DNA from: Acheta domesticus
Taxonomy: Eukaryota; Arthropoda; Insecta; Orthoptera; Gryllidae
NCBI GenBank assembly: GCA_031308135.1
Contig: JAHLJT010008756.1
Span: forward strand, 131,314,997 to 131,378,996
Reading direction: 5' to 3'
DNA: 64,000 nt
Shown here: positions 1 through 11,569 of the stretch, one piece after another
Position numbering within the stretch: position 1 is the stretch's first letter
Layout of the letters: each line of letters begins with the position of its first letter
Made by a program: the position numbers and the translations under genes
Notes under the pieces: model-generated
Told to the model about the DNA's origin: nothing
Databases searched by the model: none
Seen by the model: the letters and a program-made list of their open reading frames with translations, nothing else

Positions 1-760
1 TATCTGCCACCATACCACTCTCCCGCCCTCCCGCTCACCGCCCATCCCGCTCGCTCGCTCGACCGCCCGCTCGCCCGCCCGCCCGCCCGCCCGCCCGCCC
101 GCCCGCCCGCCCGCCCGCCGCCCGCCCGCCCGCCCGCCCGCCCGCCCGCCCGCCCGCTCACCCACCGCCCGCCCACCCACCCACCCACCCACCCACCCAA
201 CCAACCAATCAACCAACCCACCCGCCCGTCCGTCCGCCCGCCCGCCCGCCTGCCCTCGCCACCCCCGGCCCCCACCTGCCCACATCCCGCTCACTCTCTC
301 GCCCGCCCTCTCGCCCGCCCTCTCGCCCGCGCCCTCACCCTCTCTCCAGCCCGCCCGCCTTCCCACCCGCCTTCCCACCCGCCTTCCCACCCGCTCTCTC
401 GCTCGCCCTCTCGCCCGCCCGCCCGCCCTCTCGCCCGCCGTCTCGCTTGCTCGCTCGCTCGCCCTCCCGCTCGCCCACCCGCCCTCCCGCTCCCCCGCCC
501 TCCCGCTCGCCTCGCCCGCCCCACCTGCCCCACCTGCCCCGTCCACCCCGTCCACCCCGTCCGTCCACCCCGTCCGTCCACCCCGCCCGCCCGCCCCTTT
601 GCTCGCCCTCTCGCCCGCCCTCTCGCCTGCGCCCTCGCCCTCTTGCTAGCCCTCTCCCCCTCTAGCCCGCCCGCCCTCCCACCCTCCCACCCTCTCGCTC
701 GCTCGTCCGCCCGCCCGCCCGCCCTCCCACTTTCTCGCTCGCTCGCCCTCCGCCCGCCCG
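1..760. repeat. C-rich simple-sequence block
   Basis: The first 760 bases are almost pure pyrimidine on the plus strand with regular CG. A (CCCG)n tetranucleotide run occupies about 64-156, a (CCCA)n run about 170-200, and a degenerate array of CTCGCCCGCC-like units follows. Open frames on both strands are low-complexity Pro/Arg/Ser or Gly/Arg strings and are not credible proteins. The block continues off the left edge, so its full length is unknown. Confidence 0.85.
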
Positions 761-1107
761 CGCACAGAAAGGCGCCCTCGGATAATTATCCCGCTTATAA
801 ATGGCGCCCCCACCCCCGCGCCCTATCTTCGCTTTACGATCTCTCCGGAAGGCGTTGCCTGGCGCGCCGGCCTCGTTCATCCATCGCCCCGCCGCACAGC
901 CCCTGACACCACTGCAACCAACGGCAATATCGTCATCACTAATACGCCGCTATCCAGATAGAGCCTCCAACAGCACATCCCCTTATCACAATCACCAGTC
1001 AAGCACATGAGCGACAATACTTCCATCTCTATCACCGTTATTTCCTCCTCTATTTCCATGTAGCTCGGAAAACAACAGAATTGGCACTAGACTCTATGGT
1101 TTCTATA

Positions 1108-1329
1108 CTGTGATTTTTCTAACTTGGCCTCTCAAGGCCTATCTTCACGATGGAATATGTCACGGTATTTCGCGTCATTCTCAGTCGTGTCGCATGATTG
1201 CTACCGTATTAATGCAGTGTTTGCGATCATGCGACTTCTAGCGGCACGGTCGAGAAAGACGCGAAATGCCGTGTGATATACCATCGTTGCCATAGAGGCT
1301 TGAGAGGCAGAGCTATAAAAATCGCACTA
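1108..1329. mobile_element. MITE, family 1 (copy 1)
   Basis: A foldback element of about 220 bp. The left end reads TA-CTGTGATTTTTCTA and the right end is its imperfect complement, AAAAATCGCAC-TA, with TA on both sides as a likely target duplication. The arms are long: the left arm has CGATGGAATATGTCACGG and the right arm carries the diverged complement. A central inner hairpin pairs around GCGATCATGCGAC. No coding capacity. Two relatives lie at 58282-58501 and 63775-64000. TA target sites suggest a Tc1/mariner-type mobiliser, which is an inference. Confidence 0.75.
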
Positions 1330-1390
1330 TATGTATCGAATGTTTAGTAAGATGCGAATATTAATCTAAGGGACATGCCAGCTTATGTGA

Positions 1391-1865
1391 CTCAGAAGAT
1401 CGACAGATTGCACTGCAGTGCCTGTGATCGGGAGGTCCTAGGATTCGAGTCCCGACGACGGCAGAATTTTCGACACCAGTTAGGTATCTAGATTGAATTC
1501 ATCCGCTTCCCGGAGCAGAATTCTAGCGGCCGGATGCTCTGATCGGTAGTTTTCCTTGGTTTCTCCGATCAGCACCTGGCGAATGACGGAGCAGTATGCT
1601 AACAACGGGCCACGGACCGTGCGCAATCTCGCCTTCCTTTCGCTTGTCCTACCCTCATCCCTTACACACACACATCCACTACCTACCACAGACGCCGGAA
1701 GACCAATCGGGGGCTTAGAAAATCCCGCTAGCCAACATATAGGTCGGCGCCAGATCTTACCATCCGGGGGTATGATCACCGACGCGTCACGAGAAAATTC
1801 GTGAACTACACTTAAGGGATTATATTAACTTAGACGTTGGCGCGCCTGGATTCACTAATCAATCT
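1391..1865 (+). mobile_element. tRNA-headed SINE-like repeat, family A (copy 1)
   Basis: Member of a family of about 530 bp with seven copies in this window. The head carries a pol III B-box-like motif (GGATTCGAGTCCC near 1440). The body has the shared blocks GATCGGTAGTTTTCC, GAATGACGGAGCAGTATG and an internal CA-rich run near 1670, and the tail ends CACTAATCAATC. This copy is diverged, and the part between the CA run and the tail is shortened. Confidence 0.7.
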
Positions 1866-2329
1866 AATGAGCTTAATTAATGGCATATTAACGAAGCGCG
1901 AATGAGCAGGAATTACGATAGATGAAAAATTTCGTCGTCGCTTTGTCACCTTTTTTCTGTCCATTTTAAGATAAATTACTTTTCATACATTTCATAAATT
2001 AAATGTCTTTCTCTTAAAATTAAAAAAAATCTTATTCATGGTTAAATTGTGTATGGTTTATATAAATTATAATTTTACTAAACCAACCACATTTATCGAT
2101 AACGAACCGCTATTTTCTTGGGTTAACTGAAGATATGATTTGGGCTTTTAAGTTTCATTCCGTCTTTGGGTACCAAATTATATTTGCTCAATTTATATAT
2201 TTGTTCGCACGAATGAAAAACATAAAACAACCACCTACAATTACCGTCAGCTTTGCATTTTTTATCGCTGTCGTCGCTACTCACCACCCTCAGTATCACA
2301 CAACCGCTACTTACGAAAGTGTTACTCTT

Positions 2330-2530
2330 ATTGGCTGCAGAAACACCACCATCACCACCACCACCAACGACAACAACAGCTACCTTATGTCTATGTCACT
2401 ATACCTTCACTACAATCACCAAAACAATGACAACACTACTATCACCAAAACAATGACAACCGCCACAATTATTAACGCCACTACCAGCAATACTACAACT
2501 TCCAGCAGACCTCCCACAATTGCTGACATC
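2330..2530. repeat. ACN trinucleotide-rich tract
   Basis: Degenerate ACC/ACA/ACT triplet repeat on the plus strand. It gives Thr-rich frames on plus and Val/Ile-rich frames on minus. A CCCTCT-rich stretch follows at about 2628-2670. The 212-codon frame across this region has no recognisable domain and is better explained by the repeat. Confidence 0.6.
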
Positions 2531-2779
2531 ACTAGCACTCCACCGCCTCTATCGTTCGCGGGGAGACATCTTTGTCGTAGCGCCCTCATGGGCGAAGGGG
2601 CGTGGCATTGCGAGAACGACCGCCGCCCTCTCCCTCTCCCTCCCTCTCCCTCTTCCTCCCTCCCTCTCGCTTCTGCTGATGCGTTTCCTTTTGTTCGCCA
2701 TCGAGGCGCAGGGGCGGCGAAGGGAAGATGCGACGTTCGTCTCATTTCCTGTAATGATATATCGTCGCCATAAAATGTG

Positions 2780-5110
2780 TACTGCGGGGCACAAGCACTG
2801 CCGACACCGATTGCCCCCATAAAATATACCGCACAAAAAGATTTTTTGGGAGAGAACGCAATTTGTTGGTTTTAATTTATTGCTGTAAAAATGTATAACT
2901 AATGTTTCCATTTGCAATGGAAATGTATTGGCAATTTTAATATCCATTTCATTACTACTTCTGGGAGAAAATTCCATTTATCCACAGGAAAAGAAAATGG
3001 ATTGAGAATGAATGGTCTGTTTCCTTTTGCCATTTTCTCGTAGTCATTAATTGAAATTTCTCAATATTGTTGGTTTGCTGATGAAAGTAATACGCGAGGA
3101 AATAATGTAAAACTGCGTAGGCAAATGCTTCATGCTTCTTTCCTGAATGTTAGATCTTGTTTTCTTTCTGTCTAATACCTGACTACGCATTGTATAACGT
3201 TTGTGGTATAGCTTGAGAATATTCATGATTGTAATATTGAGGTAATTAAATGTCCTAAATGTATATCACATTCATAACTCCGTCATTGTTTCATTTTCTA
3301 CCATCTAGGAGATCTTCAATTTCAACATCACACTCGTAACTCTACATTATTCATAAAATTTGGCATTTCAGGGTAAACATATTTTTTCGTACTTTGTGTC
3401 CAATGGAAATTGAGTATTTTTATTCATTGATCAATAATACATTTTTTTATTTTTAACGAAAAATGTGAATATTACGAAATGAATAATGAAATATGAAATG
3501 TAAACAGTGGAACCCCATCGTACATCATAAATGCGAATCTACATTCGTGATTGATATGTATGAATCGAACTTCATATTTCAATTGATTAAAATAAACAAT
3601 GATTGAAAATAATATTTCAATGAAGCAGGTTAGACATTATAAATTAATTTTAAAATGCCCAGTAAGACAAATATAACTTTTCAACAGCTATATTATTTCA
3701 TCCTGTAATGTAGAAATGTACAAAATGCACCTTACTATACATTTTTGTTGCATTTATTTACAGTAATTTTCTTAATATATTCATGAAATTATTTTAAAGA
3801 GCCATTTAAGGTATTTTAAAAATATTATAACTATATTTTCTATTGTAATATTTCGTACATCCAGTGTTTTGCGTTGTATTAAGTTGGCATACCTACTGAA
3901 GTTCTTACTCCTTGTAAATCCAAATGGGGCACTTCCGTAACAGCAAGAAACTAGCAAAACTGATAAACATATATTGCTTTAAGAATGCTTAATGAATTTC
4001 ATTTCTTCAGTATTTCAGAAAAATACATTTAGTACATCACTTGTAAATTCAAATATGAAATGCGGTTTATTCCCTTTCCCCCGAGTAAAAGTTGTGATAC
4101 ATTCACTGACCTTAGTTCTTGACCGTATTTAAATTTTTGCGCGTGTTTCTTTTAAAATTGTATGTAATAAAACGATCAATAAAACAATTTAAGTAACAAA
4201 GTGTGTGTTTGGTGCAGTTGTTCTTGTATCAAGTTCGGAATGTAAATGTTTTGGAATGGGTGCTAAATGATTCGAATCAGAAAATATTCACATTTCTGCA
4301 GAGGTGAGTTAGACATCGTTTATCGCTCGTTTGAAATCGGATCTGACAAGCTGAACTCTTATGAATATTTCTTCTAGCAGTCACACTTTTTGTTGAAACT
4401 TTGCGAATACAAAACCTTGTTTCTGCCAACGTATACACACAATTATTTTGTATACGAAATGTAAACATCAGTACTCCTATAACCATTGTTGATCGTATTC
4501 ATTTGTCTCCGGGGATCGTGGCTTGTCTTGGAATATTGAAAACTTTTTGCTTATTACCGGACATTACTTTAGAGCAGTTTTGCCGAACAACTCTGGTAAC
4601 AAATGTTTCTAGCGCCACTCATAGCTGCAAGTACATTCTTTCACTGTTTTTTTGATTGGAAAGATAGAGTTTTTGGTGCGAGTAGTGAAACGTTTTATTT
4701 TCAGGGACCTAGACAAAAATGTTGGATACAACTTGTAAACTTGGGTGACGAACCAATCTGGGTTCCGTTTCACGTGTTGGGGATGATCACAAATCTTATT
4801 TTGCATGTACGTCTCTATAAATTAGGAGTAAAATAATGATTGCAATAATTCGTACAGAAGTATTTATGTCATACTCATTTTAAAAATCCGCACCAATATT
4901 TCATTTATACCTCATAGCTTTGCTATCAGTACTAGTAACGTAAATGACTATTATCGGCTTCTTTGAAAGAAAATTCAACTTCACGGACGATTAACATGCA
5001 GGAAATGGCTTTTTTATTAGATAAGTGTACAAAAATGTTATGATTGTGAGCATTTCTCCTGCGTATTAATAAAAAAATACATTTTTCGCCTTTGAAGATA
5101 ATATTTTTGG
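2780..5110. other. AT-rich intergenic DNA, nothing recognised
   Basis: About 2.3 kb of AT-rich sequence with short open frames only (up to about 84 codons) and no domain-like sequence. No tandem array or inverted repeat pair was noticed. Confidence 0.5.
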
Positions 5111-5499
5111 CGTCAAAAATGTTAGAAGTCTAGAACAAAGCTGCTGTAGATGGGTGGGCCTCTTGGCTGGCCTTGGCTGTGCTTATCCGTGGGTAATTGT
5201 TGAGGTCCGATTGTCGAGTCAACGCAAAGAGTATGAAGGACAGGGGTGGCGCTCAGTACGTCCGACTGGTCTCGTAAAAGGCAAGTGGCCCATACGTAAA
5301 TGCAGCTGGTAACGGCAGAAGGCCACTCCAGCCGACCACTGCAGCCGACTATCGGACCGAGCCACCGCACCAGGCCACCGTAATGGGGTCATAGCAGCAG
5401 TGAGTCACAGCAGGGGCCATAGCTATTGGCCGCAGCAACGAGCCACAACAGCGGGCGACAGCAGCAGGCCACAGCAGCGGGGCTCAGCAGCAGACCGTA

Positions 5500-5770
5500 G
5501 CAGCGGGCCACCACCGCGGGCCACCGCAGCGGGCCACCGCAGCGGGCCATCGCAGCGGGCCACCGCAGCGGGCCACCGCAGCGGGCCACCGCAGCGGGCT
5601 ACCGCAGCGGGCCACCGCAGCGGGCCACCGCAGCGGGCTACCGCAGCGGGCTACCGCAGCGGGCTACCGCAGCGGGCTACCGCAGCGGGCTACCGCAGCG
5701 GGCTACCGCAGCGGGCTACCGCAGCGGGCCACCGCAGCGGGCCACGGCATCGGGCCACCGCAGCAGGCCT
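5500..5770. repeat. 13-bp GC-rich minisatellite
   Basis: About 20 tandem copies of a 13-bp unit GGGCCACCGCAGC with a common C-to-T variant (GGGCTACCGCAGC); more degenerate copies reach back to about 5400. It begins some 45 bp past the stop codon of the ionotropic receptor gene on the minus strand, so it probably lies in its 3' UTR or just beyond. The 134-codon plus-strand frame here only reflects the repeat. Confidence 0.9.
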
Positions 5771-5815
5771 CTATGGACAATCTGGCCCGACTTCTTGCAC
5801 TTGAGCAGCTCATGC

Positions 5816-6012
5816 CTAGAGCGTGGCGAGGCCTTGGGCGTCTGCGCTGGCCACCTGGTAGGCGCGCGTCCGCTGGGAGCGCCGAGTAGGAGGCCACGCC
5901 CACTGCCAGGGGCGGAGGGCGGCGAGGAGGCGCGGGCGAGAAGAGCTGGGACTCGCGCGGCGCCGCGCACACACCGCCTCCGCCGCGAACACCGCCAGCG
6001 ACGCCCCCACGC
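5816..6012 (-). CDS. IR exon 3: end of TM4 and cytoplasmic tail
   Basis: After the acceptor GCCGCAG at 6013 the phase matches exon 2 exactly, and the junction rebuilds one continuous hydrophobic TM4: FYALLLG joined to VGASLAVFAAEAV. A basic cytoplasmic tail of about 50 residues follows, ending ASADAQGLATL and a TAG at 5818-5816. It lies 0.9 kb from exon 2 because GA-rich simple sequence fills the intron. Confidence 0.75.
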
Positions 6013-9000
6013 CTGCGGCACACCACGCGGACGTTTCTAGACACAAAAAACGGTCAACTGGCGGTTGAAGATGGCACGACATTGACATAGGGTACTTCTC
6101 GTAGGTATCAAACACTTTCATGAAAGATTTGCAACGAGATGTTTGAAATATTAGTTAGGTATTGATTTTAATATAGTTATCATTAGTTTTGCAAGCGCCA
6201 TTGAAATACGAGAAAGTGTGTGTAATGTGGTAGATCCGATACTTCTTTTTGGGGGAGAGGAAGTCCAGTTTATGGAAGCAATGACTTCCGGATTGAAGAT
6301 GTCCGCGAATGCCGCAAGCGGAAACAGAATGTTAAGCCCGGTATACACGGTACAGTTTTCGTGCAGATTGGACAGAGGAGAGGAGCGAGGAGGGGAGAGG
6401 TGCTAGAAGAGGAGAGGTGAGAGAAGAGAAGAGAGGGGAGGAGAGAAGAGAGGAGAAAAGAGGAGAGAGGAGAAAAGAGGAGAGAGGAGAGGAGAGAGCA
6501 GAGGAGAGAAGCGAAGAGAGGAGAGAGGAGAGGAGAGAAGAGAGGAGCGGAGCGAGGAGAAGATAGGTGGTAGGAGAGGAGAGGTGTGAGGAGGGGAGAG
6601 GAGCGAGGAGAGGAGCAGATTGGAGGGGAGAGAGGAATGAAGGAGAGAGTAGAGGAGCGAGGAGAGAAGAGGAGCGAGAAAAGGAGAGGAGGGGAAGGAA
6701 GGAGGAGAGGAGCGAGGAAGGGAGAGGGGCTAGGAGAGGAGAGGAGCGAGGAGGGGAGATGGGCTAGGAGAGGAGAGGAGGGAGGAGGAGAGAGGAGCGA
6801 GAGTAGGAGAGGGGAGATGAGCGAGGAGGGGAGGGGAGGGGAGGGGAGCGAGGAGGGCAGAGGAGTGGAGAAGAGACGAGAAGAGGGTGGGAGAGGAGGG
6901 GAGGCGGCTCGTCGCCCCACCTAGCAGCAGCGCGTAGAAGGCGCTCTCGAGCGCGGCGAGTGCGAAGGCGCGCGGCGCGAGGTCCTTCTCGGGGCGGCGT
7001 CCGGCGCCGCGCGCCCACCGCGCGAAGAAGTCGGCGTCCAGCTTGGCCCAGACGCCGGCCTGCACCAGGCGCTCGGCCACGGCGCCGAAGCGGCGCGCCA
7101 GCGGCGCGGCGGCGCGCGGGAACGCCAGCGTCAGCGGCCACAGGTTGGACAGCTCGCGCAGCAGCCGGTGCTGCGGGAAGCGCGCGGCGTACAGACGCTC
7201 CCACTTGGCCTCGCGCTTGCACGCCACCAGCACGGCGGCCGCGATGTCGGTGGGCGGCGACGGCCGCACCACCAGGCGCCGCGCCAGGCTGGCGTACGTG
7301 CTGCTCAGCTCGCGACCGTACAGGGTCTGCCGGCATACGGCGAAACAGCGTTTCCACCATACTGGATTGTGATAAAATCGTCTTAACGCAACCATAGAAG
7401 CAAAAAACTAGTCTTAACGGACTCGTCCGTTAAAGGTTTAACTGTCCAGCGTCCGTTAAGAAGTATCGAAATAAATGAAAAGTTGCTAAAGAAGGCGTAT
7501 GGGTACCTTATTCATAGGTGTGCACACGGCCCCCCGCCGGGGAGGCGGCCGCCGAGACGTGCAGCCTCCCTCCTCCAAATTTTGAAGGGGTCTTGTAGCT
7601 TTTCGCAATAAAAAATCGACTTCCGTAAATATGATCAATTTCTGATATCTACCATCACGAAACCTACCACCACGTTCTGCCATCACGAAACGGCTTTTCC
7701 GTACAGGTTATGCCACCACACGCCGAAGCATCATTTCCGTGTCATTAACTGGGTAATATTATCCTAACACAGACAGTCAGACCGGAAAAACAGTTTTAAC
7801 GGCCTGCGTCTGTTAAATATTTAACAGATCTCCATCCGTGAACAAAAATCGTAGTACAAATGAGTACCAAAAGATGGCATATGAGTACCTTATTCATAGT
7901 GTGCGTACGGGGGGAGGGGTTCAAGATGGGTTGTCACCCCCCCCTGGAAATTTCGAAAGAGACCGCGTAGCCCTACGTAATAAAAATATTTCTGTAAATT
8001 TAATTAATTCCTGATTTATCACCCTTTTTAAGTTGAAAATTTGGTGGATGGACAAATGACATTGGCAAAGAGGCTCCTCTAACCAACTGTAAACCCGAAC
8101 AACAACAAACCAATTTTGTATTGTTAAAGTTATTTCATTCTTCTTGTATTTAATTTTCTTTATTTTGTAATAATATATGTCATTAGTAAATAAAATAATT
8201 AATGGAAAATGGGACCCAGAGGGGCCATGTAGTTGGCGTCTCTTGTTTCGGACTGAACATTCTTATGACCTTATTCCAAGAAATGCTATTTCTTATTTGT
8301 ATGCTTTTTTTCTAATAAGGAGATAATATAGCGAAAAATATGGAAAGGCATGCGTCAGATATTGTAAATCAGAGAGAGATTCGACTGAAGGTGTGCTGTA
8401 TATCGTCCTAAGTACGTTGAGAATTATGAAGATCTTCCGATATCATCCCACCAGAGTTGGCAATTGTACTAGTTTCTTGTCAGCAAATGAAGAGATCAGT
8501 GAGAAATAAAGTAACACCAAGGCAGTTTTGAGATTATTGGATCACCGATTGTGTCTTGTTCAGAGGTTAGGGCGGCTGTAATTTACTTGTTTCCTTATTA
8601 ATTATTCCCAGTGACGAATGAAAGATTTTTTATGCGAAAATGCAACGTAGTGTACCGATGTTGTAAACATATTTTAGCGTTACTGTATTTTCAAATTTTA
8701 AAATAGTCTTTACACTATGACCATCAATAAGTAATGTTTTCCCATTTTTTCCAAAATCATTCCACGTTGTCCAAATATATTTGCATTTAATTACAACGAA
8801 TGAATACACCAAACATTAACTTTCACGTACTTGGAAATTTGAATTGATGTTATAAACATATTATAAATTTGGACTTTGAATTATGTTTTATTTATTTTCT
8901 TTGTGATAAAGTGCGATGCATACATTCGTATTTTATTTTTAAGTGAAAAAACACGTATCGTGTAATTGAATTTGAAGTCTAAAATTGTTTTTTTCCTTAT

Positions 9001-10951
9001 TGCAGGTAAGACGGATTATTTCTCAATAATTACTTCGCAGAATGACTATTTCGTATTGAAAGGTAAGAAAATAGTTGTTTTTTCACGTTCCCCAAATATG
9101 TTTTTGTAAAAATGTAAACTCACAATTCTAATATCAGACACATCCAAATTTTCTGTACGCCAGGAGCTAATTTGTTAGTAAATACATAAAACTAGAAATG
9201 GTACTGAGAATGATAAAAATTGTAATAAAGACCATACTGATAAACAGCTGTTTCAAGATTGTTTAATCTCACTAGTATTGATCATAACTTGCATTAAAAT
9301 AGTCACAAGGTATGATGACATTACACCACAACTCCCGTTTTCATTCTCAAATATACCATGATAATCATTCATTGCAATGAACTACGTATGTGGAACGAAG
9401 GTAGCGACATCGGTAGGTTGAGAAGTAAACTGGAAACCATGAGAAGTTGGCTAATTAAACCTTGATGAGAAGTACAAGGAGGAGAAAGGTAAGAGAAAAG
9501 GGACAAGAATAAGAAGTCGTCACCTTCAAAAGGTCTTCCGTGGAGACGATGGGCAGGCCGCTTTGGTCGAGTTGCTCGATGGTGGTGATCTGAGGGTAAT
9601 AGGCCCTCTTGGTGATGAGGTTGACGAGCGCGCCCTGGAACGCGTTTGCCATCACCACGCTGAAGACCATGGCGGTCGCTAGGAACAGGCGTTGCGGGTG
9701 CCCGCGCACGCCTAGAGCGCGGCTCTCCGACGCCGACACGAAGAGCGCGACCACGCCCCCCGCCGGCAGCCTGGTGCCGTCGCCCAGCGCCCACCGCCAA
9801 GCGGCCACGCCGCCTCCACACGCCGCCAGCGCCAGCATCCACCCGGCCACGTCGAAGCACAGGAAGGGCGACATCCACAGCGGCACGGCGCGCGCCAGCG
9901 GCACCAGCGTGCACACCGCCATGTTGTCCAGCACGGGCACCAGGTACGACAAGCGCGCCGGGTCGCCACGCCCCACCACGAACGAGTTGATCACCACGTC
10001 CATCCGGAACGCCAAGTAGTCTTCCAGCATCACGTCGACGGAGCGGTTGCGGAACTCGTCCGCGTCCGACTCCACGTACAGCGGCAGGCGCACCGTGGGG
10101 GTGAAGCGCATGACCCGCGCCGCCGCCAGCAGCAGCTGCAGGTTGCGTCCGCGGAAGGGCTCCGGCCCGTCCTGCTTTTCGAGGGTGTAGCCCGACTCGT
10201 AGCCGCCCCAGACGAGCGGCGCGCCGCGCAGGTCGCGCAGGCGGAGCGCGAAGGCGGCGGCGGGGTCGAAGGCGCGCGCGGGGGCGCGGTGGGCGCGCAG
10301 GCCGGCCCCGGGGGCGAATGGGTCCCACTCGAAGAGCGCCGGCGGAGCGAGCAGCAGCGCCTGCAGCAGGCGGCGCGTGCGCCACACGTGCCGCAGCAGC
10401 GCACGTGCGGCACTGGCGTCGGGGCGGCGCCGCAACACAAGCAGGACACGCTCCGCGCCGCCCAGCGGCAGCTCAAAGGCGTCGGAGGCGTCGGCCGCGC
10501 AAGCCAACAGCCCCACGTTGGGCGCCAACTCAACCACGGACGCGGAAGGGCGAAGCACCTGCGCGGGGACGGCCAGCGCCCGGACCAGCGGCCCGGCCTC
10601 TTCGTCATCACACCGCACGGCCACCCCGCCCCCGCCCACGCCCACCAGCCACGCGCGCACCCGTGGGGACAGCGCGGCGGCGACGGAGGCGGCGAAGGAC
10701 GCGCCGGGGGCGGCGGCTGGCAGCAGAGCGGCGCGGCCGGAGGACGCTCTGTCGGACGCTGCGACTGAGGCCGAGGCGAGTTGGCGCCCGTGGCCAAGTC
10801 CTTGTGTACGATCGCGGTGGGCCATGAGGGCGGCGTTTTGAGATGGAAAGGAAGAGTGGTTAGCAAGGAGGTGGTCTGGCAGAAGAGAAGAGCGATGGGG
10901 CGACACGAGTCCAGTTGCCTGGAGTAGACAGACGAACCAGACTTGCCACAT
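5816..10951 (-). CDS. Divergent ionotropic receptor (IR), three exons
   Basis: Variant ionotropic glutamate receptor, a ligand-gated cation channel subunit of arthropod chemosensory membranes. Proposed exons are 10951-9524, 7326-6921 and 6012-5816, with GT-AG introns of 2197 and 908 bp; 2031 nt give 676 codons plus stop, within the family range. A hydrophobic start (MWQVWFVCLLQATG) looks like a signal peptide. The N-terminal half has the IR-typical pattern WRTRRLLQALLLAPPALFEW; S1 includes PFRGRNLQLLLAAA. TM1 is near PLWMSPFLCFDVAGWMLAL, TM3 near FLATAMVFSVVMANAFQGAL, followed by ITTIEQLDQSGLPI, a strong IR signature. Exon 2 gives S2 and the start of TM4 (SAFYALLLG); exon 3 completes TM4 (VGASLAVFAAEAV). 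The loop between TM1 and TM3 is short, typical of divergent IRs. Exons are far more GC-rich than the introns. Introns are inferred from frame, splice sites and topology, without transcripts; intron 1 is the less certain. Confidence 0.85.
6360..6905. repeat. GA-rich polypurine tract inside IR intron 2
   Basis: About 545 bp of nearly pure purine on the plus strand, built of GAGAGGAGAG-like units with GAGCGAGGAG variants. On the transcribed minus strand it is polypyrimidine. Frames on either strand (Glu/Arg/Gly or Ser/Leu/Pro strings) are spurious. Such mirror-rich tracts can form triplex DNA; that is a general property, not shown here. Confidence 0.9.
6921..7326 (-). CDS. IR exon 2: S2 ligand-binding lobe and first half of TM4
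   Basis: 406 nt in the same GC-rich codon style as exon 1. The best phase-0 acceptor is CGGCAG|ACC at 7327; an alternative AG about 40 bp upstream is in the wrong phase. The peptide runs from TLYGRELSSTYASLARRL to ALESAFYALLL and ends at a phase-1 donor (CTAG|GTGGGG, intron base 6920). An additional small exon within the 2.2-kb intron 1 cannot be excluded. Confidence 0.7.
7405..8015. repeat. Diverged tandem duplication in IR intron 1
   Basis: Two copies about 390 bp apart share AGTCTTAACGGACTCGTCCG against CAGTTTTAACGGCCTGCGTC, then GTATGGGTACCTTATTCATA against ATATGAGTACCTTATTCATA, and a G/C-run followed by AAATTT. The first starts near 7405, the second near 7795. No coding capacity; it lies wholly within the proposed intron 7327-9523. 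Confidence 0.7.
8020..9520. other. AT-rich remainder of IR intron 1
   Basis: About 1.5 kb of AT-rich sequence with no frame over about 60 codons and no recognised repeat. The contrast with the GC-rich exon starting at 9524 is abrupt and supports the exon/intron boundary. Confidence 0.55.
9524..10951 (-). CDS. IR exon 1: signal peptide, N-terminal domain, S1, TM1-TM3
   Basis: 476 codons with no stop. The ATG at 10951 is followed by a hydrophobic leader, which supports this start. The exon ends with AAG at a phase-0 donor (AAG|GTGACG, intron base 9523) just after the conserved post-TM3 segment SGLPIVSTEDLLK. Beyond the donor the frame runs on for about 20 unrelated residues before a stop, as expected of read-through into an intron. 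Confidence 0.85.
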
Positions 10952-11049
10952 AACGATGTGTCTGTTGTCCGAAGAGGACGAAGGCTGCGTTGATGTCTCT
11001 GATTTACTGCTGCTGTGATTGCCTGTGCAGATAATGATTGGTAGATTTC

Positions 11050-11560
11050 CAAGTTGCTTGTATGGTACTTATTTAATACGATCTATGTCCTGTGAAAACA
11101 CATAAGTAATAAATACATTTTTTCATACAATTAACATTCACAGAATTAAATTTAAATTTTACGAGATTATTTTTACCTGGAAGTACAAAACTTATTCGCC
11201 TGTTTAAAATTAAATTTGTAGCACATGTCACTGCTCAGTAAGATGTACATATATTTTACTGAATAAGAAGAAGTTACTCAGTAAATTTTCAAAACACTAG
11301 AGTGTGGTGGGCAAAGAGTTGCCAGTGCAACATAATTTCGTGGATGATGCTTTCTGATAAATTTGAATATGCGTGACAGTCCAGTTGTTGAATCAGATTA
11401 GACACATAATATTACAAAATGAATCTTTAACACTACAGAAGGCGATGATGATTGATAAGTCTTTTGGGTCATAATTTCGCTAACAAAATTGTGTCCGTTG
11501 TGGAAGTCGACGAACACATTGTTGCACGTTGATCGAGCAGCATAATTGACAAAACCGTGG
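11050..11560. other. Region upstream of the IR gene
   Basis: AT-rich DNA between the IR start and the 16-bp minisatellite. It should hold the IR promoter if the start at 10951 is right. No convincing TATA box or initiator could be assigned by eye. Confidence 0.35.
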
Positions 11561-11569
11561 ACGCCAGTG

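Noticed and set aside
2135..2773. 212-codon plus frame
   Set aside because: Crosses an ACN trinucleotide tract and a CCCTCT tract; no domain, and overlapping frames are also open.
5400..5770. CRISPR-like appearance of regular repeats
   Set aside because: Units are contiguous with no unique spacers and the genome is eukaryotic. The same applies to the 16-bp and 199-bp arrays.
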